36,466 bases of DNA from Deinococcus sp. Its GTDB lineage: Bacteria; Deinococcota; Deinococci; Deinococcales; Deinococcaceae. Shown in pieces: positions 1 to 9,101 of the stretch. The stretch covers positions 1 to 36,466 of the forward strand of contig NZ_JAGLBG010000012.1 of NCBI RefSeq assembly GCF_018260405.1, read 5' to 3'. How positions within the stretch are numbered: the stretch's first letter is position 1; every line of letters starts with the position of its first letter. The notes below the pieces were generated by a model that was given only the letters and a program-made list of their open reading frames with translations, made no database searches and was not told the DNA's origin. Both the position numbers and the translations under genes were made by a program.

Positions 1-74
1 CTGCTCCAGCGATTGTGCGCCTGATGAAGAGGGCAGCATGGATACTCCGACGATATGGGCCTCAGACAGCCTCT
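1..74 (-). mobile_element. Insertion sequence end, truncated by the window edge
   Basis: The 18 bp at 57-74 read on the minus strand as AGAGGCTGTCTGAGGCCC, and the same 18 bp recur at 36392-36409 facing the other way, as expected for an IS terminal inverted repeat. Reading outward (minus strand), a GGAG at 45-48 lies 5 nt before an ATG at 37-39, which opens a frame MLPSSSGAQSLEQ that runs off the edge. This is probably the first 13 residues of a transposase. The IS family cannot be named from so little sequence. The end seen here is the transposase 5' side. Confidence 0.6.
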
Positions 75-456
75 AAAGCCTAACAGCTATTCTCTCCTTA
101 CACATCCGCATAAGTGCCTACAACTGCTCTCGCCTCGCCAAGACATGATGACGGCCTCACCGCTGCCACAAGGAGCCACCTCCGGCACGTTGCCCTAGCT
201 CGGACATAGGCTTTACAACTGCCGCCACTCGTGGTTGAGCCATGCCAGCACCCAATACAGCGGTCACAACCACAACTCAGCCATAAATCGAAACACCCAC
301 CAAGCTCTCGCCGGGTGGGTGTCACGTTGTCGTTGTGCTTGTGCTAGGCGGTCAGTTCCAGCAGGTCAACCGCGCCGCTCTGCCACCTGTCCTCGTGCAG
401 GTGATCGTCGTGCTGATCTTGGCGTGGCCCAGCCGCTTGGAGATGATTACCGACGG
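75..456. other. Non-coding stretch between the IS end and acs
   Basis: No convincing gene was found. Short open frames on both strands lack family resemblance and Shine-Dalgarno sites. The only clear structure is the acs terminator hairpin at 293-322. Confidence 0.5.
293..322 (-). terminator. Putative rho-independent terminator of acs
   Basis: A perfect 9 bp stem (ACACCCACC at 293-301 with GGTGGGTGT at 314-322) is followed on the minus strand by TTCGATTT. It lies about 135 nt past the acs stop and in the right orientation to end that transcript. Confidence 0.6.
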
Positions 457-2415
457 TCACAGGGCCTGCGTCGCGGCGATTCTGGTCAGCACGCTAGGGT
501 CTTCCAGGGTGCTGGTGTCGCCCTCGATGGCCTGGCCCGCCGCAATCTGGCGCAGGAACCGCCGCATGATCTTGCCGCTGCGGGTCTTGGGCAGCGCCTC
601 GGCCACATAAATGGCGTCCGGGCGGGCCAGAGCGCCGATTTCGCGGGTCACGTGGGCCCGCAGCGCCTGTGCGTCGGCGCTGTAGCCGTCCTGAAGCAGG
701 ATGAACGCCACCACGCTCTCCCCCTTGACGGCGTCCGGGCGGCCCACCACAGCGGCTTCTGAGACACTGGGATGAGACACCAGCGCCGATTCGATCTCCA
801 TGGTGCCCAGGCGGTGCCCAGAGACGTTCAGCACGTCGTCTACGCGGCCCACGATGGTGTAATACCCGTCGGCGTCGCGGCGTGCGCCGTCGCCCGCAAA
901 GTAGACGTGCGGAATCTCGCCCCAGTACGTTTTGCGGTAGCGTTCGTCGTCGCCATAGACCGTGCGGAGCATCGAGGGCCAGGGCCGCTTGATGACCAGC
1001 AGGCCGCCGTCATCCGCGCCAAGTTCCTCACCTTCACGGGTCATCAGGGCCGGTTCCACGCCAAACATCGGCAGGCCCGCGCTGCCCGGTTTGCTGGGAA
1101 AGGCCCCCGGCAGGGTGGTCAGCATGATCGAGCCGGTTTCGGTCTGCCACCAGGTATCTACCACGGGGCAGCGCTCGCCGCCAATGACGCGGTAGTACCA
1201 CATCCACGCTTCAGGGTTGATCGGCTCGCCCACGCTGCCCAGCAGCCGCAGACTGCTCAGGTCGTAGCGGCCCGGAATCTCGTCGCCGTGCTGCATGAAA
1301 CTGCGAATGGCCGTGGGCGCAGTGTACAAAACCGTGACCCGGTGCTTCTGGATGATGTCCCAGAAGCGGCCCCAATCGGGCTGGTTGGGGGCGCCCTCGT
1401 ACAGCATGACCGCCGCGCCGTTGAGCAGCGGCCCATACACGCTGTAGCTGTGCCCAGTAATCCAGCCCACGTCGGCGGTGCACCAGTAGATGTCGTCGTC
1501 CCGCAGGTCGAACACCGTCTGCGTGGTCAGGTAGGTAGCGACCATGTAGCCGCCAGTGGTGTGCAGCACGCCTTTGGGCTTGCCAGTGCTGCCGCTGGTG
1601 TACAGCACGAACAGGGGGTGCTCACTGTCAAGCGCTGGTGCCTCGTGCTGGTCGCTGGCCCCGTCTACGAGGTCGTGCCACCACACGTCGCGGCCCTCGT
1701 CCCAGGCCACCTCGGTTGCGGCCCGCCTGACCACCACCACTTTTTCGAGGCAGGAGACGGCTTTGGCCGCCTGATCCACGTTGGCTTTCAGGTCCACGGG
1801 CTTGCCCCGGCGGTAGCCCGCGTCGGCGGTGATTACGACCCGGCTCTGCGCGTTCGCAATACGGTCGGCCAGCGCCGAAACGCTGAAGCCCCCGAAGATC
1901 ACGCTGTGTACCGCGCCGATGCGGGCGCAGGCCAGCATAGAAATGGCGGCTTCCGGAATCAGCGGCATATACAGGGTCACGCGGTCGCCCTGTTGCACGC
2001 CCAGCGCGGTCAGGGCGTTGGCGGCCTTGCACACCTCCCGCAGCAGTTCCGAGTAGGTGTAGCTGCGAATCTCGCCGTCCTCACCTTCCCAGATGAACGC
2101 CCGCTTGTCGCCCAGTCCGCGCTCGACGTTGCGGTCCAGCGCGTTATAGGCCACGTTGGTCTGGCCGCCGACAAACCACTGGGCGTGCGGTTCTTGCCAG
2201 TCAAGCACGCGGTTCCATTTTTTGTTCCAGTGGAGTTCGCCCGCCACGCTGCCCCAGAATTCGTCGGGTTGGTCGAGGCTCTGGCGGTACATCCGCTCAT
2301 AGTCGGCGCGGCTGATCCGGGCTTTAGCCCTGAATGCGTCGCTGGGTTCGATGACGCGGATTTCGTGCAGCATGGCGTCGATATGCGTATTGGCTTGAAA
2401 CTGGTCATGCGGCAT
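457..2415 (-). CDS. acs: Acetyl-CoA synthetase (AMP-forming)
   Basis: Acetate--CoA ligase of the ANL adenylating superfamily: acetate, ATP and CoA give acetyl-CoA, AMP and PPi in the cytoplasm. The 652-residue length is typical. Visible motifs are the ATP/AMP loop YTSGSTGKPKG (272-282), WWQTETG (422-428), the hinge region GDGARRD (from 508), VSGHRLGTMEIE (531-542), and the C-terminal PKTRSGKIMRR (609-619), whose Lys615 is the adenylation-step lysine that is reversibly acetylated in this family. The start at 2415 is supported by GGAGGT at 2423-2428, 7 nt upstream. It is monocistronic, with a terminator-like hairpin downstream. A second Met at residue 15 is less likely because the ribosome site fits the first. 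Confidence 0.96.
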   Translation of the reverse strand: MPHDQFQANTHIDAMLHEIRVIEPSDAFRAKARISRADYERMYRQSLDQPDEFWGSVAGELHWNKKWNRVLDWQEPHAQWFVGGQTNVAYNALDRNVERGLGDKRAFIWEGEDGEIRSYTYSELLREVCKAANALTALGVQQGDRVTLYMPLIPEAAISMLACARIGAVHSVIFGGFSVSALADRIANAQSRVVITADAGYRRGKPVDLKANVDQAAKAVSCLEKVVVVRRAATEVAWDEGRDVWWHDLVDGASDQHEAPALDSEHPLFVLYTSGSTGKPKGVLHTTGGYMVATYLTTQTVFDLRDDDIYWCTADVGWITGHSYSVYGPLLNGAAVMLYEGAPNQPDWGRFWDIIQKHRVTVLYTAPTAIRSFMQHGDEIPGRYDLSSLRLLGSVGEPINPEAWMWYYRVIGGERCPVVDTWWQTETGSIMLTTLPGAFPSKPGSAGLPMFGVEPALMTREGEELGADDGGLLVIKRPWPSMLRTVYGDDERYRKTYWGEIPHVYFAGDGARRDADGYYTIVGRVDDVLNVSGHRLGTMEIESALVSHPSVSEAAVVGRPDAVKGESVVAFILLQDGYSADAQALRAHVTREIGALARPDAIYVAEALPKTRSGKIMRRFLRQIAAGQAIEGDTSTLEDPSVLTRIAATQAL

Positions 2416-2590
2416 GGCGGCAACCTCCGGAAATAGGCAGGAAAGAGGGGGGGGACAGCAGACTGACCGATCCGTTTTAGATGTGCCCTACTGTAGCGCA
2501 ACCCGCAGAACGCGGCGCAGGCGTTACCAGACAGGTGCTGCACCCGGTACAACGTGAACCGGGCGAGGGCTATGTGGTACAGAACCAGGG

Positions 2591-2641
2591 AAAAGGGGGC
2601 AGTGTTTTTCCGACGTGCCCATCATTCGGAGAACCGCTCTA
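2591..2641 (+). repeat. Partial copy (right end) of the TAGAGC/GCTCTA element
   Basis: The segment from a poly-G run through TTCCGACGTGCCCATCATTC to the end GCTCTA matches the last about 50 bp of the complete element at 6151-6288 with few differences. The hairpin half of the element is absent, so this is a truncated copy. Confidence 0.8.
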
Positions 2642-2760
2642 AACCGGGCCGTGTTGGATTCCAGCCGAGCGGAGGCAAGCAAAATACGGGTTTCGCAGTA
2701 AGGCGCTCCCGGTGACAGTTGTGCGTATCGGGAAAAAGCGCCCGAATCCGCTTCACTCTC

Positions 2761-2798
2761 TTGGGCAAAACGGCACCTAGGATGGGGCCTGAGCGCCG
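2761..2798 (+). repeat. GGGGCCTG repeat, copy 1
   Basis: It reads TTGGGCAAAACGGCACC followed by AGGATGGGGCCTGAGCGC. The same unit is found reversed at 17524-17560 and 17564-17599, and forward at 30023-30058. This copy lies just upstream of the promoter of the 2821 gene. Confidence 0.75.
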
Positions 2799-2807
2799 CC
2801 CACTTGC

Positions 2808-2813
2808 TACCCT
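2808..2813 (+). promoter_or_regulatory. Leaderless-type -10 box of the 2821 gene
   Basis: TACCCT is followed by 7 nt and then the ATG at 2821. It fits the TANNNT-then-start arrangement of Deinococcus leaderless transcripts, and no Shine-Dalgarno site is present. Confidence 0.6.
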
Positions 2814-2820
2814 AGTTCGC

Positions 2821-3243
2821 ATGACGACTCCTGAAGCCCCTGCCGACGCCGCCATCCGCACCAGGCTGGACGAACTGGCCCTGCGCCTGCGTCACTTCCA
2901 CTCGGCCCTGCTGGACGTAGCCAAAGAGGAATACCAGTTTCTGCACGGCCCGGTCAAAAGTCCCTACGAACTGTTTTCGCTGGTCACGACCAACGAGTCG
3001 TTCCAGTGGCTGCGGCCCCTCTCGGGCCTGATGGCGACGCTGGACGAGGTGCTAGACGCCAAGAACACCACCCTGACTCGCCAGAACCTGACCGACGTGC
3101 AGCACGCCCTGGGCAGCCTGTTCGCCGCCACAGAGACCCAGTTTGCCGACTTCCGCGCTGGGTACACCCGCGCCAGGAGCAACCCCAAAGTGCGTGAAAC
3201 CGAGGAAAGCTGGCGCTCGGTGCTTTCCAGTCTGGAAGCCTGA
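2821..3243 (+). CDS. Conserved hypothetical helical protein
   Basis: A 140-residue soluble protein with no signal peptide or membrane segment. The composition and heptad-like spacing (for example LDELALRLRHFHSALLDVAKEE) suggest a helical bundle. I do not recognise a named family or catalytic motif. The frame is open further upstream to 2719, but the ATG at 2821 is preferred because a TACCCT box sits 7 nt before it. Its TGA stop shares one base with the pth ATG (3241-3245), so the two are almost certainly one transcript and translationally coupled. That placement hints at a translation-linked role, which is inference only. Confidence 0.8.
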   Translation: MTTPEAPADAAIRTRLDELALRLRHFHSALLDVAKEEYQFLHGPVKSPYELFSLVTTNESFQWLRPLSGLMATLDEVLDAKNTTLTRQNLTDVQHALGSLFAATETQFADFRAGYTRARSNPKVRETEESWRSVLSSLEA

Positions 3244-3947
3244 TGCGGCTGGTGGTCGGCCTGGGCAATCCCGGCCTGCAATACGCCCAGACCCGGCATA
3301 ACATTGGCTGGCTGGTGCTGGACGAACTGGCCCGCCGCGCCGGAGAAAGCTGGCGTAGGGACGGGCAGGCCGAGGTAGCCGAACTCCGGCTCGGCCCGCT
3401 CCCCGGCGAGAAGGTGCTGCTGGTCAAACCCCAGACGTTCATGAACGCCTCGGGCAAAGCCGTAGTGCCGCTGCTCGGGTTCTACAAACTGGAGCCGGTG
3501 CAGATGCTGATCGTGCAAGACGACCTCGACAGTCCGTTTGGGCTATTGCGGCTACGCCCCGGCGGGCGGCACGGCGGGCAGAATGGGGTGCGGGACATCA
3601 TCCGGCTACTGGGCCACGAGCAGTTTCCGCGCCTGAAAATCGGCATTTCGCGCCCCCCGCCTGGCCGCGACCCCGCCGACTGGGTGCTCAGCAAGTGGGC
3701 GCCCGACGAAAAACCCGCGCTGGAAGAACTGATTCGCTTGAGCGCAGATGCCGCCCAGGTATGGGCCACGCAGGGACTGGCCGAGGCGCAGCAGCAGTTC
3801 AACGGCACCGACCTGCGTCCGAAGCCCCTGCAACCTGAGCAGCCAGCGCAACCGGCCCAGATGGAGGCGGCCAGCGTCGCCACAGACAGCCGCGTGGCCG
3901 AAAACGCTTTGCCAGGCGGTAGAGCAACCGCACAGACCTCTTCGTAG
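3243..3947 (+). CDS. pth: Peptidyl-tRNA hydrolase
   Basis: Releases tRNA from peptidyl-tRNAs dropped by ribosomes, in the cytoplasm. The family pattern is clear: VVGLGNPG (4-11), TRHNIGW with catalytic His19, KPQTFMNASG (62-71) with substrate-binding Asn68, the acidic pair Asp93-Asp94, and GGRHGGQNG (108-116) with Asn114. The core ends near residue 185. The remaining about 45 residues are a Pro/Gln-rich tail (PEQPAQPAQ) that most bacterial Pth proteins lack, giving 234 residues against a usual about 190. The start overlaps the upstream stop by one base, so translation is probably coupled. Confidence 0.95.
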   Translation: MRLVVGLGNPGLQYAQTRHNIGWLVLDELARRAGESWRRDGQAEVAELRLGPLPGEKVLLVKPQTFMNASGKAVVPLLGFYKLEPVQMLIVQDDLDSPFGLLRLRPGGRHGGQNGVRDIIRLLGHEQFPRLKIGISRPPPGRDPADWVLSKWAPDEKPALEELIRLSADAAQVWATQGLAEAQQQFNGTDLRPKPLQPEQPAQPAQMEAASVATDSRVAENALPGGRATAQTSS

Positions 3948-4039
3948 AGCCGATTTCTGATGGTAACCCAGGCCACGTTAAAGGTTGGCTCTAGGAACGT
4001 AACGCAACTTCCCTTTGCAAAGCGCGTATCTATGTCTGT

Positions 4040-4603
4040 ATGGAACTCTTCTCGGGACTGTTTTCAGCCCTCGGCCTCTCGGGCGCGGCGGGGCTGAACG
4101 CCTATATTCCGCTGCTGGTGGTCGGCGCTCTCTCGCACCTCGGCGTGATGCACCTGGCGCACTCGTATGACGTGATCGCCAACCCGTATTTTATGCTGGT
4201 GGTGGGTATTTTTGCCGCCCTGGATTTTGTGGGCGACAAGATTCCGGGCCTTGACCACACCATTCACCTGCTGGGCGGCGTGCTGAACACGGCGGCGGGC
4301 GCGGTGCTGTTCGCCTCGCAAAGCGGCATCGCCGATATTCCTGCTCCCCTCAAGCTGGCGCTGGGACTGGTTGTAGCGGGCGGCATCCACGCGACCCGCA
4401 CCGCCATTCGCCCGGTGGCCACAATGACCACGGCGGGCCTGGGCAACCCGGTGGTCAGCGCCGCCGAGGACGCCAGCAGCCTGACTCTCAGCGTGCTGGC
4501 CGTATTTGCGCCCATTCTGGCCGTGCTGGGCCTAGCCGGGTTTGGTATGGTGGCCTACCGGATGTATGCCCGCTTTGGCGGCGGCAGGCGGCGAGCACTG
4601 TAA
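4040..4603 (+). CDS. DUF4126-family membrane protein
   Basis: A 187-residue integral membrane protein. Hydrophobic stretches lie near residues 5-32, 50-65, 74-92, 106-120 and 147-172. The start (LGLSGAAGLNAYIPLL) and the segment LDFVGDKIPGLDH are characteristic of the DUF4126 family, whose function is unknown. The C-terminus is basic (GGGRRRAL), consistent with a cytoplasmic end. No Shine-Dalgarno site is seen; TATCTA lies 7 nt before the ATG, a near match to the leaderless box. It is convergent with lpdA, 48 bp away. Confidence 0.85.
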   Translation: MELFSGLFSALGLSGAAGLNAYIPLLVVGALSHLGVMHLAHSYDVIANPYFMLVVGIFAALDFVGDKIPGLDHTIHLLGGVLNTAAGAVLFASQSGIADIPAPLKLALGLVVAGGIHATRTAIRPVATMTTAGLGNPVVSAAEDASSLTLSVLAVFAPILAVLGLAGFGMVAYRMYARFGGGRRRAL

Positions 4604-4651
4604 TACGAACGGCTGTGTGTTTCGCTGGCAATCCGGAACCTGTATAATCAC

Positions 4652-6055
4652 TCACCGGTTCATGATGTGAATGGCCTGCTTATGCACCGCTTCCGCCGCT
4701 TCCAGCACGGCTTCGCCCAGCGTGGGATGCGCGTGAATGGTCAGGGCAATGTCGGTGGCGGTGGCGGCCATTTCCAGCGCTAGCCCGGCCTCGCCCAGCA
4801 TGTCAGAGGCGTGCGGCCCCACAATGTGTACGCCCAGCAGCAAGTCGGTGTCTTTCTCCACGACCATCTTCACAAAGCCGTCGGTCTGTTGCAGCGTCAT
4901 GGCGCGGCCACTGGCACTGAACGGGAAGTTGCCAGTCTTGACCTCGTAGCCCTTATCTTTGGCCTCGGCTTCGGTCAGGCCCACCCAGGCCAGTTCGGGG
5001 CTGGTGTAGACCACCCCAGGAATGGCGACGGCGTCCTGCTCGGCGGGTTTTCCGGCGATGACCTCGGCGGCGACCAGACCCTCTTTCATGGCCTTGTGCG
5101 CCAGCATGGGGTTGCCAGCCACATCACCGATGGCGTAGATGTGCGGCACATCGGTGCGCTGCTGCTTGTCGGCCTGGATAAACCCGCGCTCGCTGACGGT
5201 CACGCCCGCCTTGTCGGCGTTCAGGCCGTCGGTACGCGGGCGGCGGCCCACGGCAACCAGCACGCGGTCAAAGACTTCAGTCTTCTTTTCACCCGTTTTT
5301 ACGTTCTCGATTTCCACATGCACGCCGTCGGCCTTCTTCTCGGCGCGGTTGGCCTTGTGCTGCACAGCCACTTCTATGCCCTGCTTTTCCATCGCCTTCT
5401 GGAAGGCTTTCACAGCGTCGGCGTCGGCCCCCGGAATAATAGTCGGCGCAAACTCGATGACTTTCACCTTGCTGCCCATGTTGTTGTACACATGCGCGAA
5501 CTCGAAGCCGATCACGCCGCCGCCCACGCACAGCATCCGGGCGGGCACGGGGTCGGGCATAACCAGGGCGCCGGTGCTGTCCACAATCTGCACCTGATCC
5601 ACGTCCAGGCCGGGCAGTTTGGCAGGTTCGCTGCCGGTCGCAATGATGATGCTGCCTGCCGCGTAACTCTTGTCGCCGACCTGCACCGTGTGGTCATCCA
5701 CGAAGCTGGCCTGCCCGACCAGATGGGTGACCTTGTTGGCCTTAAACAGGCTGGAGACGCCGCTGGTCAGTTTCTTGACGATGCCTTCTTTCCAGCCGTT
5801 GAGCTTGGCGATGTCGAGTGCTTGCCCGCTAAAGGTCAGGCCAAATTCGGCGGCGTGCCTGGCGTCGGCCACCGTTTCGCCCGCGTGCAGCAGCGCCTTG
5901 GTGGGAATACAGCCGACGTTCAGGCACACGCCACCCACGTTTTCGCGTTCGGCACAGGCGACTTTCAGGCCCAGTTGCGCGGCCCGAATGGCGGCGTGGT
6001 AGCCGCCGGGGCCAGCGCCGATGACCAGCACGTCGAAGTCATAAGATTTAGTCAT
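4652..6055 (-). CDS. lpdA: Dihydrolipoyl dehydrogenase (E3)
   Basis: FAD flavoprotein that reoxidises the dihydrolipoyl groups of pyruvate, 2-oxoglutarate or branched-chain dehydrogenase complexes and passes electrons to NAD+. The order is: FAD-binding GAGPGGY (13-19), redox-active disulfide GGVCLNVGCIPTK (Cys44 and Cys49), NAD-binding GGGVIGFEFA near 180, FAD motif YAIGDVAG near 310, and the dimer-interface HAHPTLGE with His443 and Glu448. Its 467 residues are standard. No E1 or E2 gene is adjacent, so it probably serves several complexes. The ATG at 6055 is preceded by TAAACT and 6 nt, suggesting a leaderless mRNA. Confidence 0.96.
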   Translation of the reverse strand: MTKSYDFDVLVIGAGPGGYHAAIRAAQLGLKVACAERENVGGVCLNVGCIPTKALLHAGETVADARHAAEFGLTFSGQALDIAKLNGWKEGIVKKLTSGVSSLFKANKVTHLVGQASFVDDHTVQVGDKSYAAGSIIIATGSEPAKLPGLDVDQVQIVDSTGALVMPDPVPARMLCVGGGVIGFEFAHVYNNMGSKVKVIEFAPTIIPGADADAVKAFQKAMEKQGIEVAVQHKANRAEKKADGVHVEIENVKTGEKKTEVFDRVLVAVGRRPRTDGLNADKAGVTVSERGFIQADKQQRTDVPHIYAIGDVAGNPMLAHKAMKEGLVAAEVIAGKPAEQDAVAIPGVVYTSPELAWVGLTEAEAKDKGYEVKTGNFPFSASGRAMTLQQTDGFVKMVVEKDTDLLLGVHIVGPHASDMLGEAGLALEMAATATDIALTIHAHPTLGEAVLEAAEAVHKQAIHIMNR

Positions 6056-6061
6056 GGGGGC

Positions 6062-6067
6062 AGTTTA
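6062..6067 (-). promoter_or_regulatory. Leaderless-type -10 box of lpdA
   Basis: On the minus strand TAAACT is followed by 6 nt and the lpdA ATG. Confidence 0.6.
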
Positions 6068-6150
6068 GCGGCTGCGTGCCCCGGCTGCATTCACCTGCCG
6101 CCATAGTCGGGCGCTTGGCAGCAAGCACTGAAATGCCTGAATAGACCGCT

Positions 6151-6285
6151 TAGAGCATTTTGCAAAAAGATAGTGCTCTTTTGACCATCTTTTTGCCGAG
6201 TGGAACGAGTGAAAAAAAAGAGCGGGACGGAGAATGAAGGGGGCGGCGGTGTTGTTCCGACGTGCCCATCATTCGGAAAACGGCT

Positions 6286-6288
<3 letters not shown>
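6151..6288 (+). repeat. Complete TAGAGC/GCTCTA element, copy A
   Basis: This 138 bp element begins TAGAGC and ends GCTCTA. It contains an imperfect hairpin near its left end (GCAAAAAGATAGTGC with TTGACCATCTTTTTGC), then GAGTGGAACGAGTG, an A-rich run and a G-rich run. It matches the reverse complement of 12893-13031 nearly base for base, and its right end matches 2591-2641. It has no coding capacity. The form resembles a MITE or the small repeats known from Deinococcus genomes. Its last three bases are the hemW stop codon. Confidence 0.88.
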
Positions 6289-7485
<1,197 letters not shown>

Positions 7486-7491
7486 CGCAGA

Positions 7492-7497
7492 AGTTTA
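7492..7497 (-). promoter_or_regulatory. Leaderless-type -10 box of hemW
   Basis: TAAACT on the minus strand, then 6 nt, then ATG. The hexamer and spacing are the same as for lpdA. Confidence 0.6.
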
Positions 7498-7678
7498 CGC
7501 GCTGAACACCCTCTCAAATCCCTCCGCGAGCGGATTTCTATAGGCCAGCCAGTCAGTGCCGAACCCCCTGGCCCGAGCGCTGGCGACCTAACCGGCCTGA
7601 CCAGCGCTAAAGCCCAGTCCGGGCAGCGACCCAACAGCCCGCCCCCGCCACAACGCAACTTGCAGGCATAATTCCGGC

Positions 7679-8188
7679 ATGAGCGAACGCACCCGCACCT
7701 ACACCTGGCCCGACCCCGCCTTCGACCCCGAAAGGATTGGGCACCTGACTGGACTGGAATACCTTCAGGCCATCGCCCGTGGCGAGTTACCCTCCGCACC
7801 CATCGGGGCTACCCTAGGCATGGAAATGCCCCGCCTGGAAGAAGTTACCGAGGGCCGAGTGGTCTTTCGGCTCAGGCCCCAGGAGTTCCATTACAACCCG
7901 ATTGGCAGTGTTCACGGCGGCGTCTATGCCACCATTTTGGACTCGGCGGTGGGGTGCGCTATCCATACCATGCTGCCCGCCGGGGTCGCGTACACCACGC
8001 TAGAGCTGAAGGTGAATTACATTCGCCCGCTGCTCGCCGGGGGGCCGGAAGTGCAGGCGATTGGCGAGGTCATCAGTATCACGCGCCAGACCGGGGTGGC
8101 CGAGGGACGGTTGGTAGACTCGGAAGGTAAACTCTACGCCCACGCCACCACCACCTGCCTAATCATGCGGCCCAGCCGCGAAAAGTGA
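7679..8188 (+). CDS. PaaI-family hotdog-fold thioesterase
   Basis: A 169-residue hotdog-fold protein likely to hydrolyse acyl-CoA thioesters. The signature HGGVYATILDSAVGCA (from about residue 79) matches the PaaI/DUF4442-type active-site helix, with the following strand YTTLELKVNYIRPL. It has an about 60-residue N-terminal extension (TYTWPDPAFDPERIG...LGMEMP) seen in PaaI homologues of this size. The substrate cannot be read from sequence. CATAAT sits 6 nt before the ATG, so a leaderless transcript is plausible. It is divergent from hemW. Confidence 0.85.
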   Translation: MSERTRTYTWPDPAFDPERIGHLTGLEYLQAIARGELPSAPIGATLGMEMPRLEEVTEGRVVFRLRPQEFHYNPIGSVHGGVYATILDSAVGCAIHTMLPAGVAYTTLELKVNYIRPLLAGGPEVQAIGEVISITRQTGVAEGRLVDSEGKLYAHATTTCLIMRPSREK

Positions 8189-8541
8189 GCCGGGGCAAAT
8201 GCGGAACAACCTCAAAGGCTTGTTGGGGCGCTGAGTTAGCCCGCATGAAGAGCACGGGGCGGGTCGCGCTGTCTATTGCAGGCCGCAGCGGGGATAACCA
8301 CTGAGACCAGCAACGGCGCGAAGGCCAGAGCAGGGAATCTACGCGGTGGCCGTCCATGAGCAGCAGGGGAGAACTATCCATGTTCACCGTCCGCCATTCG
8401 GGGCCGTGGCGCAGTTCCTCAAAGAGGGCACTGAACTTCTGACAAGCTACGCGCCAGCCCCGGCTCCGACGGCCTGACTTCACCTGAATCCTGAATACAC
8501 CTGAAGCCTGACTACAGCTGAATACAGCCGCCACGTTTCAT
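8189..8541. other. Intergenic stretch without a recognised gene
   Basis: A minus-strand frame of 123 codons overlaps this stretch, but it ends inside the thioesterase gene, has no ribosome site and resembles nothing I know. Near 8470-8530 the minus strand carries several irregular TTCAGG-type repeats. A decayed gene is possible but not supported. Confidence 0.4.
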
Positions 8542-9033
8542 TTAACGTCCGTGCGGGGTCACGCTCATCCAGCCTTCCAGCGCCGCCTGCACGTTCGCTG
8601 CGTCGGTTACGACCACCGGAAACCCGGCCTGGGCCACTGCGCTGGCCGCCGCGTTCTCACCCGACGGGCCGTTCCAGGGAACCGCGCCCTGCCACGCCGG
8701 AAATTCTCCGCCTTCGTGGTAATCCGTGCCGTCCCCGGTGGCTTCTACCGTCTGGGCTTCTAGCCTAACTGCGGGGCCGGACGCCAACGCCTGCGCGGCG
8801 ACAACTAGCACGCCGCGTGGGTCGTTGCTGCGCACCGCGCTCAGGAGTGGGGTCAGGCCCTCGTGTACCAGCAGCTGCACGCTGCCCTTGCCATCGACCG
8901 CTTCCAAGGCGGCGGGCACATTCGCGGCCAGTTCGGGCGGAGCCGCCACCAGCCAGCGGTGTCCCCCAGCGCGGCCTTCGAAGCTGGCGCAGGCACTGCC
9001 ATATACATCCGTCCAGGTCTGAGTATGTTTCAT
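8542..9033 (-). CDS. Hypothetical protein
   Basis: A 163-residue protein starting MKHTQTWTDVYG. No signal peptide, membrane segment or catalytic motif was recognised. The frame alternates short beta-like segments (HRWLVAAPPEL, VQLLVHEG, RGVLVVAAQAL, FPVVVTDAA) and helices, suggesting a small alpha/beta fold. A TTG at 9051 would add six residues, but the ATG at 9033 is favoured because TTAGAT lies 9 nt upstream, a poor leaderless-type match, and TTG has no support. Codon use is like the neighbours, so the frame is probably real. It is divergent from trmFO. Confidence 0.65.
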   Translation of the reverse strand: MKHTQTWTDVYGSACASFEGRAGGHRWLVAAPPELAANVPAALEAVDGKGSVQLLVHEGLTPLLSAVRSNDPRGVLVVAAQALASGPAVRLEAQTVEATGDGTDYHEGGEFPAWQGAVPWNGPSGENAAASAVAQAGFPVVVTDAANVQAALEGWMSVTPHGR

Positions 9034-9087
9034 GGCCTTATCATCTAACAAAAGAACGCAGACACAAAGCCTGAACCCAGTAGCCCG

Positions 9088-9093
9088 TACACT
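9088..9093 (+). promoter_or_regulatory. Leaderless-type -10 box of trmFO
   Basis: TACACT is followed by 8 nt and the ATG at 9102. Confidence 0.55.
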
Positions 9094-9101
9094 GGCCTGC
9101 G

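Larger units (their letters stand above)
2416..2820. other. Intergenic region between acs and the 2821 gene
   Basis: This divergent gap holds the acs ribosome site, a partial copy of the TAGAGC/GCTCTA repeat (2591-2641), one copy of the GGGGCCTG repeat (2761-2798) and the leaderless -10 box of the next gene (2808-2813). No gene is supported inside it. Confidence 0.6.

Noticed and set aside
772..2436. A 554-codon plus-strand frame opposite acs
   Set aside because: The acs product is unmistakable; the antisense translation is a GC-driven shadow with no family motifs.
8163..8534. A 123-codon minus-strand frame as a gene or pseudogene
   Set aside because: It runs into the thioesterase, has no recognisable domain and no start signals.
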